Shown: in pieces, positions 7,895-15,984 of the stretch
Layout of the letters: every line of letters begins with the position of its first letter
Numbering within the stretch: the first letter of the stretch is position 1
Origin: Subtercola endophyticus
GTDB taxonomy: Bacteria; Actinomycetota; Actinomycetes; Actinomycetales; Microbacteriaceae
Assembly (NCBI RefSeq): GCF_021044565.1
Contig: NZ_CP087997.1
Span: 248,001 to 312,000 of the forward strand
Direction: 5' to 3'
Length of the DNA: 64,000 nt
Notes under the pieces: generated by a model
What the model was told of the DNA's origin: nothing
The model's database searches: none
What the model saw: the letters and a program-made list of their open reading frames with translations, nothing else
Made by a program: the position numbers and the translations under genes

Positions 7895-9930
7895 TAGATG
7901 ACCCTCGTTCCGAGATGGGCGGGAATGCCAAGCGCTTTGACGGCCTGACCCTTAGTGTTGAGGTGCACGTTGTTCGGGGTTTCGGTTGATGCGATGTAGC
8001 GGGTGTCGAGTGTTCCGCCCGCGGTGGCCTCTACTTGATGTCCTGTGTCGAACGCCTGCACGGCACCGCCTGCGAGGGCGCGGTTGGATTCGTTGAACGC
8101 CAACCTGACCGTTTCTCTGGCGCTGTCTGTTGCGGTGCCGTTCCGTGGGGAGACGGTGCCGTAGAAGATCGCGTTGGAGAAGTTCGCGCGGAGGATACCC
8201 ATGACGACGTTCTGTGATGCCTGCACGGTCGCGAGGGAGTTGCCGTTGAAGATGTCATTCGAGCCGAGATCCTCAAACACGGCGTCTGGCAGGCTGAGAC
8301 CGTAGTACTTGGCGTACTTCCACGCGGTCGAGTCGTTCCATGTCGCATACAGCGAGCCATGGTTGGCGAGGATCTGCGCGAAGCAGCCGTTGGCGAGTGC
8401 CCAACGGGTCGCATAGGAGTCGTATACCGGGATCGTGGACTCAGATGCTGCGGTGAGTGAATCGCCGTGGAACATGACGACATGCACCTTGGAGTCGATT
8501 TCGCATTCAATCCACACGTCGAGGGGTGTGTACTCCTGCAACGTCTGACCCGACACGGCACCGACCGTCGCAGCGTCAGTGGATGCGGCGGAAGTCCAAC
8601 CCCCGCCGACGCCTTTCTGGTTGTTCTGCGCCGCGCACGTATACCCGAGGGAGATCATGTGTTCGGCGTAGGGCACGAACTGCGAACCCGCCGCGGTGAC
8701 CCATCCTGAGACGTATTCGGCACCAGCGGCGTCAGTCGTGAATGCGCCTTGCACCTGGGTTGGTGCGGACGCCCACTGACCCGACAGCGACCCGTCAGAG
8801 TTCACAACTTGCGTACCGAACCAGATACCCGTCACGCTCAACGAACCCGTGTATGCGGTCGCTGCCCGGTCGCAGAAGTTCCGGATATGCACCCGCCACC
8901 GGTTCGTTTTGACCGCCAGCTTTTTCGGCCAACGGATCTGCACGTTCGTTTGCGTGTCGATAAACGGGGCGACGTTCGACGCGGAGCAGTTCAACGGTGT
9001 GCCTGCGAGACGGAAGGTTGAGCCGACGCTCGCCGGGTAGTAGCCGTTCGTGCCCGCGCGGGCGAACCACTCCTTCAGAACCTCGTTCGGGGTCATCCCG
9101 TCGACGCCAATTACATTCTGAGCCCACCGACGAGTTACGGGGTCGAATGTGCCGCCGAGGTACGGCGCATTGTTCGTGATCGGTGTGCCAGACCATGGCG
9201 CGATAAGCCCAGCCGGCGCGACGACTTCGCCTGTGATCAGGTCGTACAGGCTAATGCGTGCGCGAGCATCGGTCCACGAGTGCGGCGGCGTGCCGAGGTA
9301 GACGGGAACCCTCGGGTTCCCGTTGAGGCTGGTGTTGACTTGGCCGGGAATGTCCGCAGCAGTAACAGCTGCGGGGACTGCTGTGTTCACCGCGCTCGTG
9401 ACGGCGGCGGTTGCGCCCGCGGCCGATGTTGCTGCCGCCGAGGCAGACGTTGCCGCCTGCGCTGCGGACACTGCCGCTGCACCAGCTCCCACGACGCCCG
9501 CTTGAGCCTCCGCCGCCGCATCCTGCGCGACCTGCACGGCGATAGCAGCCTGAGCGACGAGCGTTGAGGCGTCGCCAGGGACGTTGAGCGTCAGCACGGG
9601 CACCATGCCACCGAAGTACGGCACAGGGGTGCCCGCAGCACCCGCGGGGAACGTCTTCACGGTCGAGACGGTGCCGGCGAACTGCCCGAACGTATCCATC
9701 ACGCCCATGGTCGTGACCCACTGCACTGGGTTGCCGGACGAGTCGGTGTCGTCCATGCCAGTGACGGTGAGGGTGCCGCCGTGGAACGTGTACGTCACGG
9801 GCAGGGGAAGGTGAATCTTCCCCGCCGAATCGACATACTCAGCCGCAGGCGCGATCGCCACGTTCGTGTTGTCGGCAATGGTCGACGACGGCCCGACGAG
9901 AGCAGAAATGGTCATGATACGAGCGGCCAT
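7894..9930 (-). CDS. Tail fibre protein with SGNH/GDSL hydrolase domain
   Basis: 678 residues. ATG 9930 has an AAAGGAG site upstream; an ATG 18 bp earlier does not. The N-terminal part is beta-rich and is followed by an Ala-rich helical stretch (about 130-200). The C-terminal part, from about residue 485, carries the SGNH blocks: GDSLT (nucleophile Ser), a Gly in block II, GSND (block III) and NNVHLN (catalytic His region). Such domains deacetylate or cleave surface polysaccharide. Probably a receptor-processing tail protein. Confidence 0.75.
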   Translation of the reverse strand: MAARIMTISALVGPSSTIADNTNVAIAPAAEYVDSAGKIHLPLPVTYTFHGGTLTVTGMDDTDSSGNPVQWVTTMGVMDTFGQFAGTVSTVKTFPAGAAGTPVPYFGGMVPVLTLNVPGDASTLVAQAAIAVQVAQDAAAEAQAGVVGAGAAAVSAAQAATSASAAATSAAGATAAVTSAVNTAVPAAVTAADIPGQVNTSLNGNPRVPVYLGTPPHSWTDARARISLYDLITGEVVAPAGLIAPWSGTPITNNAPYLGGTFDPVTRRWAQNVIGVDGMTPNEVLKEWFARAGTNGYYPASVGSTFRLAGTPLNCSASNVAPFIDTQTNVQIRWPKKLAVKTNRWRVHIRNFCDRAATAYTGSLSVTGIWFGTQVVNSDGSLSGQWASAPTQVQGAFTTDAAGAEYVSGWVTAAGSQFVPYAEHMISLGYTCAAQNNQKGVGGGWTSAASTDAATVGAVSGQTLQEYTPLDVWIECEIDSKVHVVMFHGDSLTAASESTIPVYDSYATRWALANGCFAQILANHGSLYATWNDSTAWKYAKYYGLSLPDAVFEDLGSNDIFNGNSLATVQASQNVVMGILRANFSNAIFYGTVSPRNGTATDSARETVRLAFNESNRALAGGAVQAFDTGHQVEATAGGTLDTRYIASTETPNNVHLNTKGQAVKALGIPAHLGTRVI

Positions 9931-9955
9931 CTTGACTCCTTTGGGCAAAGCGAAA

Positions 9956-9977
9956 CGCCGCCCAGAATTGGACGGCG
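9956..9977 (-). terminator. Hairpin between membrane-protein and tail-fibre genes
   Basis: Minus-strand CGCCG..CGGCG arms with an inner CCA/TGG stem, followed by TTTCGCTTT. It sits in the 65-bp gap inside the late operon. It may act as a weak terminator or mRNA-stability element. Confidence 0.45.
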
Positions 9978-9995
9978 CGAGGGTGAAGCGGGGTG

Positions 9996-10568
9996 TTACT
10001 GGACGTTCGCCGGGTCGGCGGGAACCGCAGGCACGGGGTCGCTGGTGACGATCGCTGTGAGGGGCGCTGACGGGTCGGCAGGAGACTCCTGGACAACCGG
10101 GGCGAGTTCGGGTTCCGGTGCAGCCACAGGCTCTACGACGGGCGGAGCCGGGGCAACCTCGGGGACGGTCACGGCGCTCACGGTGTCGGTCGGCGTCAGA
10201 TCAGCAGGCGGCGACGCAACGAGTGACTGTCCCACGGGATTCTCGACCGGCAGCGAGGTGATGACCGCGGGCGCGCTCGAGCTCGCAGTGCCCGCGTCGA
10301 CCGGGGCGGTGTACGCATCCGGCAGCCCGTGAATGAGGATGTCACCCGCCGACAGTGCGCCAGCCAGCACCGACATGATGACCACCGCGGCGACGGTCAG
10401 GAGCACGAGGAACCAGTCGACGGTCAGTAGCGAGCCTGCGGTGACGACGACACCGCCGGTGACGAACAGGGCGATGCTGGCGCGGGCGGTCTGCCATGCG
10501 GTGCGGAGAAACGCGGTGAGCGCGGCCTGCCGGTTCGCGGCAGGGAACAGCGTGGTAGCGAGGGACAT
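9996..10568 (-). CDS. Holin-like membrane protein with Pro/Ala-rich tail
   Basis: 190 residues. The N-terminal 70 residues contain two hydrophobic segments (ASIALFVTGGVVVTAGSL; WFLVLLTVAAVVIMSVLAGAL), preceded by a charged amphipathic helix with FLRTAWQTAR. This layout resembles the r1t-type holin family. An unusually long Pro/Val/Ala-rich acidic tail (about 95-190) follows, probably lying across the cell wall or in the cytoplasm. It is the third of three membrane-protein genes after the endolysin. Confidence 0.6.
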   Translation of the reverse strand: MSLATTLFPAANRQAALTAFLRTAWQTARASIALFVTGGVVVTAGSLLTVDWFLVLLTVAAVVIMSVLAGALSAGDILIHGLPDAYTAPVDAGTASSSAPAVITSLPVENPVGQSLVASPPADLTPTDTVSAVTVPEVAPAPPVVEPVAAPEPELAPVVQESPADPSAPLTAIVTSDPVPAVPADPANVQ

Positions 10569-10581
10569 GGGGGGATTCTCC

Positions 10582-10923
10582 TTAGTTGGGGTTCTGTTCC
10601 CGGAGCTTGCTGCTCGGGGATGGTTCTTTGCGCTGCGGCCACGGCATCAGGCTGTCGATGGGCACACCCAACGACACGAGTTGCACACGGAGCGCCTGCG
10701 CGTACTCCGTCATTTGGCCGCGGAAGTCAGCCTCTGAGTCTGCGCGGGCGAGCGCCTCATCGCGTTGCTGGATGATGTCGACTTTGCGTTTCGTTTCACG
10801 CGCACTCATGCCACCACGGAGTTTCAGGAGCCCGTCGACGATGTCGCGGATGAACGCACCGAAACCGCCGACACCGATGACAGCGACGACAAGGCCGATG
10901 AAGTTGGGGTCAGTGAAATTCAC
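10582..10923 (-). CDS. Small single-span membrane protein with coiled coil
   Basis: 113 residues. One N-terminal transmembrane helix (about residues 8-28, FIGLVVAVIGVGGFGAFI) is followed by a charged coiled-coil-like stretch (SARETKRKVDIIQQRDEALARADSE as segments) and a polar tail. Position beside the endolysin and holin-like genes suggests a lysis role (holin or antiholin); a structural role is also possible. Confidence 0.6.
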   Translation of the reverse strand: MNFTDPNFIGLVVAVIGVGGFGAFIRDIVDGLLKLRGGMSARETKRKVDIIQQRDEALARADSEADFRGQMTEYAQALRVQLVSLGVPIDSLMPWPQRKEPSPSSKLREQNPN

Positions 10924-10932
10924 GCCAGCCCC

Positions 10933-11424
10933 CTAGTGTTCGCGTGGGACGGCGTTCTCTGTCCTTCTCCGCAGTGCACTACGCACTCGGGTGAGGAAGG
11001 TGCCAGACCCGGGGTCGTATGTGAAAATTTGCAGTTCGATGTAACGGCGAACAAGGGTGAGTGTCGCGATGACCACGAGGATCACGGCAACGAAAATGGT
11101 GAAGTTGCTGAGCGCCACATAGCCGAGCACGAACGCGTAGATCAGACACCCGGAGATCGCAGCACCGGTGCCTGGCACTTCTATCGCCCACACCCGCGAC
11201 AGGCGGCCCACAAACCCCAGCAGGCCGCCCAGCAGCAGCAGGATGCCCCAGAGGACGATCAACCATTCCAGGCCCGCGAGAGCCTTGGAAACTGTCGCTG
11301 GGGTGGCGAGTACAGCGAAGCTCCCGGAGCAGAAAACGCCGAAGTAGATCACCAAGTCGATGACCCGGATTACGGCTTCTTTCGTTTTCCGGGATTCGTT
11401 CATTCGAGGGTCAGTTGCGACCAT
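10933..11424 (-). CDS. Four-helix membrane protein, lysis region
   Basis: 163 residues from ATG 11424, which follows GGAAGGGG. Four hydrophobic helices (LVIYFGVFCSGSFAVLA; LEWLIVLWGILLLLGGLLGFV; AAISGCLIYAFVLGYVAL; FTIFVAVILVVIATLTLV) are flanked by Arg-rich ends. It lies directly downstream of the endolysin. Holin or membrane-fusion function is possible; no family was recognised. Confidence 0.6.
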   Translation of the reverse strand: MVATDPRMNESRKTKEAVIRVIDLVIYFGVFCSGSFAVLATPATVSKALAGLEWLIVLWGILLLLGGLLGFVGRLSRVWAIEVPGTGAAISGCLIYAFVLGYVALSNFTIFVAVILVVIATLTLVRRYIELQIFTYDPGSGTFLTRVRSALRRRTENAVPREH

Positions 11425-11456
11425 CAGTGCGCCCCTTCCAAGGGATCGGAGAGGTG

Positions 11457-12257
11457 CTACTGCTTCGCGGCGAGTGCTTTGAGGATCTTGTTGATGTCGG
11501 CGCGCATGTCGTTCATGGCCCGCTGCATCTGCGCGAACACATCCGACGACCACGCAGGGGAGTCACCCGCGGGGGTGTTGTTCGGGTCACGCACGTACGC
11601 GGTCGTGCCGTGACCGACTGCGAGGGCTGCGACGCTGATCGCGAGGCGCTCCTGCAAGGAACTGAACCACTGCGCGGGGGTGCCTTCACCGTTCGCATTG
11701 TTGATCGGGGTGGTGAACACGGCTAGAGCGGCGGCGGCCGCGACCTTCTTCACGTCGTCATCTGAGAGTGGCATGTCGTCATCCGTTTCTTGATCGAGGT
11801 TCACTGAGGGGTTGCCGGTCACGGCTGCGTGCCACGACTCGGAAGAGATGGTGCGGGCGAGACCGACCTGCGCCATTACGGCGTCGCGGGCGGCCTCGTT
11901 GTTCGTGTTCGAGTCGATAGCGCCGATGTCCCACTCGCCGTGATTCGAGGTGCCGGGAGTCGCGGCCGATGGGGTCGAACCGTTGTCTTGGCGTCCGAGC
12001 TGGTACCACTGGTTGCCGTCGCCGGTCGAGGTGGTGTGCGCCAGAGCCTCATTCGTGGAGGTGTCCGCTTGACCAATCGCACGGTCTGCGGGAACGCCCA
12101 GGAACCGGTAGCCCTGGTTGATGGTGAACGCGACGCCCTGCGCGGCGAGAGTGTCGTCGACCCATTTCACGCGGGCGAACATGCTCGGCGAGAAGTACGA
12201 GCCCTTGTAGAACACCAGGGCCGATTTCGGTGCTAGACCGTTCGCGAACCAGACCAT
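11457..12257 (-). CDS. Endolysin, M15 (VanY/D,D- or L,D-) peptidase
   Basis: 266 residues. ATG 12257 follows a GGAAGGTG site. The N-terminal domain (about 20-150) shows the M15 zinc site: SNHGEWDIGAID (H106, Asp 110 or 115) and ESWH (E140, H143), with INQGYR as the substrate-side motif. It therefore cleaves peptidoglycan stem peptides. A linker leads to a helical C-terminal region (about 160-266, Ala-rich, ending MQRAMNDMRADINKILKAL) probably used for wall binding or oligomerisation. It is the only lysin seen. Confidence 0.85.
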   Translation of the reverse strand: MVWFANGLAPKSALVFYKGSYFSPSMFARVKWVDDTLAAQGVAFTINQGYRFLGVPADRAIGQADTSTNEALAHTTSTGDGNQWYQLGRQDNGSTPSAATPGTSNHGEWDIGAIDSNTNNEAARDAVMAQVGLARTISSESWHAAVTGNPSVNLDQETDDDMPLSDDDVKKVAAAAALAVFTTPINNANGEGTPAQWFSSLQERLAISVAALAVGHGTTAYVRDPNNTPAGDSPAWSSDVFAQMQRAMNDMRADINKILKALAAKQ

Positions 12258-12277
12258 GAGACACCTTCCGGATGCAC

Positions 12278-12301
12278 AAAAAAAGCCCGCACATGGCGAG
12301 C
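12278..12301 (-). terminator. Intrinsic terminator before the endolysin gene
   Basis: Minus-strand GCTCGC-CATGT-GCGGGC (6-bp stem with one G-U pair) is followed at once by seven T residues. It lies inside the late operon, 21 bp before the endolysin start, so it may attenuate lysis gene expression until antitermination or high late transcription. Confidence 0.65.
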
Positions 12302-12322
12302 AACAACGAGATGAGCGAGGGG

Positions 12323-12958
12323 TCAGTACTGGCCTGCGTAGTAGACGTTCCCGACCGCCGTCACCCGGAAGTAGGTCGGGTCGCCGCCGACCTGGACGGT
12401 GTTGATGGCGATGGATGCGTTCGCGCCGGCCGCGATCGACACAATGCGTTCGAGCGAGTAGGAGTACCATTTCGTCGCGTTGATGACGTCGATGGTTTCG
12501 TCGAAGCTGACACCGGTACGGGAGATGGTGCAGTTCGTCGGAGACATCGCAATGCCCGAGCCCTGTGTCGAATGCGCAGTCGCACCCGTGGTACCCATCA
12601 CCCGCAAGGTGATGAGGCGGGCGAGCGCAGACGTACCGAACGCCATCGTGATCAGGGTCGTGCCGTTCGCGGCGTTATCCTGCGACTTATCCGCGTAGAA
12701 CAGCTGCTTGTCGCCAGGAACGGACGTGAGCACCCATGAGGTGCCGATGTAGATGAACTTCGCACCGAGAGTGGTGTCGAACCACTCCAGGCCGGGCTTG
12801 GCGTACGCGAAAGCGTTGCGCTGCGTGGTCGTGCCGATGAGGGTGTTGCCGCGGGTGCCCGCGTACGCCGTAGCCTCGCTGAGGTCAGCACCCGACGCAG
12901 GCGCGCCCGTGCCCGAGTAGACCGGGTCGCCGTTGCTGTTGTAGCCGTTGTTCGCCAC
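12323..12958 (-). CDS. Minor tail protein
   Basis: 211 residues, beta-rich, with Gly/Ala/Thr/Ser composition. The N-terminus (MANNGYNSNGDPVYSGTGAP) resembles fibre-type tail proteins that start with a short collar segment. The middle has an FDTTLGAKFIYIGTSWVL segment typical of phage tail appendages. The C-terminal domain is probably a jelly-roll receptor-binding module. Function is inferred from its place between tail-tip genes and the endolysin. Confidence 0.6.
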   Translation of the reverse strand: MANNGYNSNGDPVYSGTGAPASGADLSEATAYAGTRGNTLIGTTTQRNAFAYAKPGLEWFDTTLGAKFIYIGTSWVLTSVPGDKQLFYADKSQDNAANGTTLITMAFGTSALARLITLRVMGTTGATAHSTQGSGIAMSPTNCTISRTGVSFDETIDVINATKWYSYSLERIVSIAAGANASIAINTVQVGGDPTYFRVTAVGNVYYAGQY

Positions 12959-12973
12959 GGGGGCTCCTTATTT

Positions 12974-13864
12974 TCAGTACGTGCTTGTGAGTCGGATGGC
13001 ACCCGATTGGCCGTCTTGAGCGAGAGAAGACAGCGTTGAGTAGCCGCCGTGGTTTACGCCGACACCGAACTGTCCGCCGCCTGCTTGCAGTGAGGAGGCC
13101 CACGAGAGCGGCAGTTCGACCCACCCACCAGCGAGGGGGATGGTTTGTGATGACCCGTACGACGGTGCGCCGCCCGGTTTGGTTTGGTAGGCGTGCAACG
13201 CGAACAGCGGGTCAGCGCCATCCACGGACTGGATCGACACGTACAGCTCGAGCTTCGACGGCACCGCGGACGCGGGTACCGTGTCGGGGACTTTCGACCC
13301 GTAGAACCAGCACCCCTGCCAGTGATCGGCGGCGAGCACCTGCGACTGATTCCAGCCGCCGAACGACGACGAGTACGACCCTGCGTCGAGTGCCGTGAAC
13401 ACGTCCACATGCTGCGTGACAGCCGGTGCGGGCGGGTCGGGTGGTGTTGGCGGGGTGGGTGCGTACGAGAGGGGTGTGACGGCGTAGGGGCCGCCCTGCC
13501 ACATGATCGCCCACACATCCCCGACCGTGGGGATGATGCCCGCCATGAACGGTGCCCGAACAGTACCGAACGTGGTCGTCAAATTCACGACGTTCCCGTC
13601 AACGGATGCGACGACACCTTGGCCTGCGTGTTGCTCGGCGGAGCCCCACATGAACGCGACCTCATCGATGAACAGAACATTCACCGACTCACCGATGATC
13701 GGCAAGTATCCGGTGCCTTTGCACGGCACACGCCCGGTGCCGTTGTTCGACACGTCGACCACGAAACCGGTGCCGTTGATGCCGACGACACGCCCCACCA
13801 TGGGGGTGACTTTCGATTTCGCCTGGACGAGTTTGAGGATGAGCTGTTCAGCCTGGTCATCCAT
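12974..13864 (-). CDS. Minor tail protein with Pro-rich linker
   Basis: 296 residues. The N-terminal part (about 1-125) has a beta-barrel pattern (VGRVVGINGTGFVVDVSNNG, VDGNVVNLTTTFG) as in phage tail-tip OB-like domains. A PTPPTPPDPPAPA linker (about 135-150) joins a C-terminal beta domain with several Trp (GGWNQSQ, HWQGCWFYG), suggesting carbohydrate binding. It overlaps the preceding tail gene by 8 bp. Confidence 0.6.
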   Translation of the reverse strand: MDDQAEQLILKLVQAKSKVTPMVGRVVGINGTGFVVDVSNNGTGRVPCKGTGYLPIIGESVNVLFIDEVAFMWGSAEQHAGQGVVASVDGNVVNLTTTFGTVRAPFMAGIIPTVGDVWAIMWQGGPYAVTPLSYAPTPPTPPDPPAPAVTQHVDVFTALDAGSYSSSFGGWNQSQVLAADHWQGCWFYGSKVPDTVPASAVPSKLELYVSIQSVDGADPLFALHAYQTKPGGAPSYGSSQTIPLAGGWVELPLSWASSLQAGGGQFGVGVNHGGYSTLSSLAQDGQSGAIRLTSTY

Positions 13865-14993
13865 TGCCGACCGCCAAAGTGGTTTGCTGTGTCGCCGCAG
13901 ATGTCCGGTTCAACGCCGTTACGCGCGCGGTCGCGGTGTCTTTCGTGCGCCCGTCAACCATCCGGTGAATCGTGAGGACATCCCCGACCATGCGGAGGGG
14001 GTTGAATATCTCGGTGACGGTGACTTTCACGGCTTTCATCTGCGACACCCGGGGGAGGTTCGTGGTCGCGTAGCGTTGCGCCTGCGCCGCCGTCGTGATG
14101 TATTGCGACGAGTAAAACAACGGCACCCTGCGGTAGGGACTGAGTGACCCGTCCGGGTTGGCTGCCCGCAACGGCCCGTCGGTGATCTCAGCGGACGCGA
14201 GCACGTTCTGGCTGCCCGTCGATGAGCGAACAACGATCTTGTTGTACACCTCGTCGTTGATCATCACACCCGCATACGACACGAGCGTTCCCTGGTCGCC
14301 GGACTGCAGAACATCCACCGGGTCAGGCCACGCGTTGGGGCGCATCGAGACAGTGCCGTCTGGGAGCATGCATGCGGTCGCATCGAGCACGGTGGCCAAA
14401 TCGTAGACGGCCTGCAACTTGTCCTGCTGGTATGCGACAGCCGCCGTGATAGCCCCGTCCGTGATCGTGCGGGTGACGGGCAGGCCGGTGAGGCGTTGCA
14501 CCTCCGCCCACACCGACACCAACGACGGGGGTGTGCCGGGAATGTCGAACCGGTCACGACTGACCCCGAAAAACAGGTCCTGCAAGTCCAGGTCGATGAG
14601 GTCACCGTTCGAGATGATCGTGTCGTCAAACAGAATCCAGCCCTGAGACAGAATCTTCGGCGTCTGAGTGATCTGGTACTTCCCCATCGGGATGCGTTCC
14701 ATGAACCCGGGGCCCGCCGAAACGATCACGTCGAGGTTGATTTGCGCGCCGAACGGCGAGAGGTAATCGCCTATGCGAGAGGGTGCCAACGACTCCGCGA
14801 AATCGCCCTGGTACGCGACCGTCAACGACGCGGTGCCCTGAATCAGCGAACCGCCATCATCACTGATCTGCACATTCGTGACGGGGCAGTCTTTGACAAC
14901 CCGGGTGCCGTCGTAGAACACGTCGATGACGTACCAGAAGTCGAACGACCCCAACCGGAGCACGTTCATGAGGTCTTCGGTGCCGTAGCGCAT
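13857..14993 (-). CDS. Tail-tip (DUF5047/Tal-like) protein
   Basis: 378 residues. Repeated beta segments (LRLGSFDFWYVIDVFYDG; IQGTASLTVAYQGDF; FMERIPMGKYQI) and the later NKIVVRSSTG and MVGDVLTIHRMVDG stretches match the actinophage DUF5047-type baseplate hub proteins that follow the distal tail protein. It starts at 14993 and is separated from the upstream tail gene by an unusual structured 160-bp gap. Confidence 0.65.
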   Translation of the reverse strand: MRYGTEDLMNVLRLGSFDFWYVIDVFYDGTRVVKDCPVTNVQISDDGGSLIQGTASLTVAYQGDFAESLAPSRIGDYLSPFGAQINLDVIVSAGPGFMERIPMGKYQITQTPKILSQGWILFDDTIISNGDLIDLDLQDLFFGVSRDRFDIPGTPPSLVSVWAEVQRLTGLPVTRTITDGAITAAVAYQQDKLQAVYDLATVLDATACMLPDGTVSMRPNAWPDPVDVLQSGDQGTLVSYAGVMINDEVYNKIVVRSSTGSQNVLASAEITDGPLRAANPDGSLSPYRRVPLFYSSQYITTAAQAQRYATTNLPRVSQMKAVKVTVTEIFNPLRMVGDVLTIHRMVDGRTKDTATARVTALNRTSAATQQTTLAVGNG

Positions 14994-15153
14994 GACACCG
15001 TCCTCGGGTAGAATTGATGAAGATCCAGGGCGCGCAAGCGAGTCGTCGAGCTGTGCACGGCGGAACGGCTAGCTCGTCACATATCAAGGCAGGGAACCGA
15101 CTAATTACCGGCTATCTGTTGGCCGATGTGACGAGCGGCCCTGGTGACTAACC
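14994..15153 (-). other. Structured 160-bp non-coding gap in tail operon
   Basis: No open frame of note, in a region where other late genes overlap or nearly touch. It contains an 11-bp perfect inverted repeat GCTCGTCACAT/ATGTGACGAGC (about 15070-15136) enclosing some 43 nt, with a smaller CCGGC/GGCC-type stem inside. A 6-bp CGAGCT/AGCTCG repeat lies just to its left. It could be a structured leader RNA of the downstream tail gene, a processing site or the remains of an inserted element. Confidence 0.5.
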
Positions 15154-15984
15154 TCATGAGGCCAGACCCGCCTTGCTGTAGTCCGAGTCCTGCTGGATGC
15201 GGGTGCTGTACGCCGCATCCATGGCCGCCCGGGTGGCGTAGGCGGCGTCGAGGTCATCCCGTGTCAGCGCGGGGATCACGAGCCCTGGTGCGGGCGGTAG
15301 GACCTCTGTGACGGTCATCTTGTAGACGAGCATCACGTTCACCCCGGAGATGACCTCGTGAGGGTCAAGAGTCGACGCGAACAACAGGCGCGGCAGCCTG
15401 AGCGGTGGTGGGGTGCGGATGCACAACACTGCTGGGTAGTCCTGCTGGTAGTCGCCGAGCATCTGCCGGAACGTATCCGCGTCGTCCGTCGAATACAGCC
15501 TGACGTTCAACTGCAGGCCGACGAGCCCCTGCCGTCGGCCGCCGATGACACGACCCACGGTCGCACCCTCGGTGAACACCACAGTGCCGGGGTTGGGGCG
15601 GGCGAAGTCGTTCGCGGAATCCATCATCACCCGACACCGCACACCCAAAGTCGGGTTCAACGGTTGCGTGATCCACGAGTCGGTGACGTACAGGCTCACC
15701 GATGTTGTGTCCGTGAAACCCAATGACACGTCGGACGAGTTGAACTGCTCCGCCTGATACGTGGCCGTGACACCAAAAGGGGCTTCGGAGTCCATCACGA
15801 ACGCCCCACCGACCGCGAAGAGCTTCACACCGCCGCGGACCTGAAACTGGCGCCCCTCAGACACCCGATACACGTTGATGTACTGGGTGCCCGACGCGAC
15901 AGTCGCAAACTGCACCAGCACGCGCGGGGCGAGATGGTTCGACGAGTCGATGAACGGGGTGAGGGTAGGGGCGAACGCCATCAC
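15154..15984 (-). CDS. Distal tail protein-like
   Basis: 276 residues, start GTG 15984 or the adjacent ATG 15981, overlapping the end of the tape-measure gene by 1-4 bp. Immediately following the tape measure is the usual position of the distal tail protein. The sequence is beta-rich (VLVQFATVASG, VYRVSEGRQFQV, VNVMLVYKMTVTEV), with a helical C-terminus (DDLDAAYATRAAMDAAYSTR) containing a short internal repeat. Confidence 0.65.
   Translation of the reverse strand: MMAFAPTLTPFIDSSNHLAPRVLVQFATVASGTQYINVYRVSEGRQFQVRGGVKLFAVGGAFVMDSEAPFGVTATYQAEQFNSSDVSLGFTDTTSVSLYVTDSWITQPLNPTLGVRCRVMMDSANDFARPNPGTVVFTEGATVGRVIGGRRQGLVGLQLNVRLYSTDDADTFRQMLGDYQQDYPAVLCIRTPPPLRLPRLLFASTLDPHEVISGVNVMLVYKMTVTEVLPPAPGLVIPALTRDDLDAAYATRAAMDAAYSTRIQQDSDYSKAGLAS

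Noticed and set aside
15060..15140. Possible tRNA in the tail-operon gap
   Set aside because: A 7-bp acceptor-like stem closes only 65 nt. I cannot form D, anticodon and T arms with the invariant residues.
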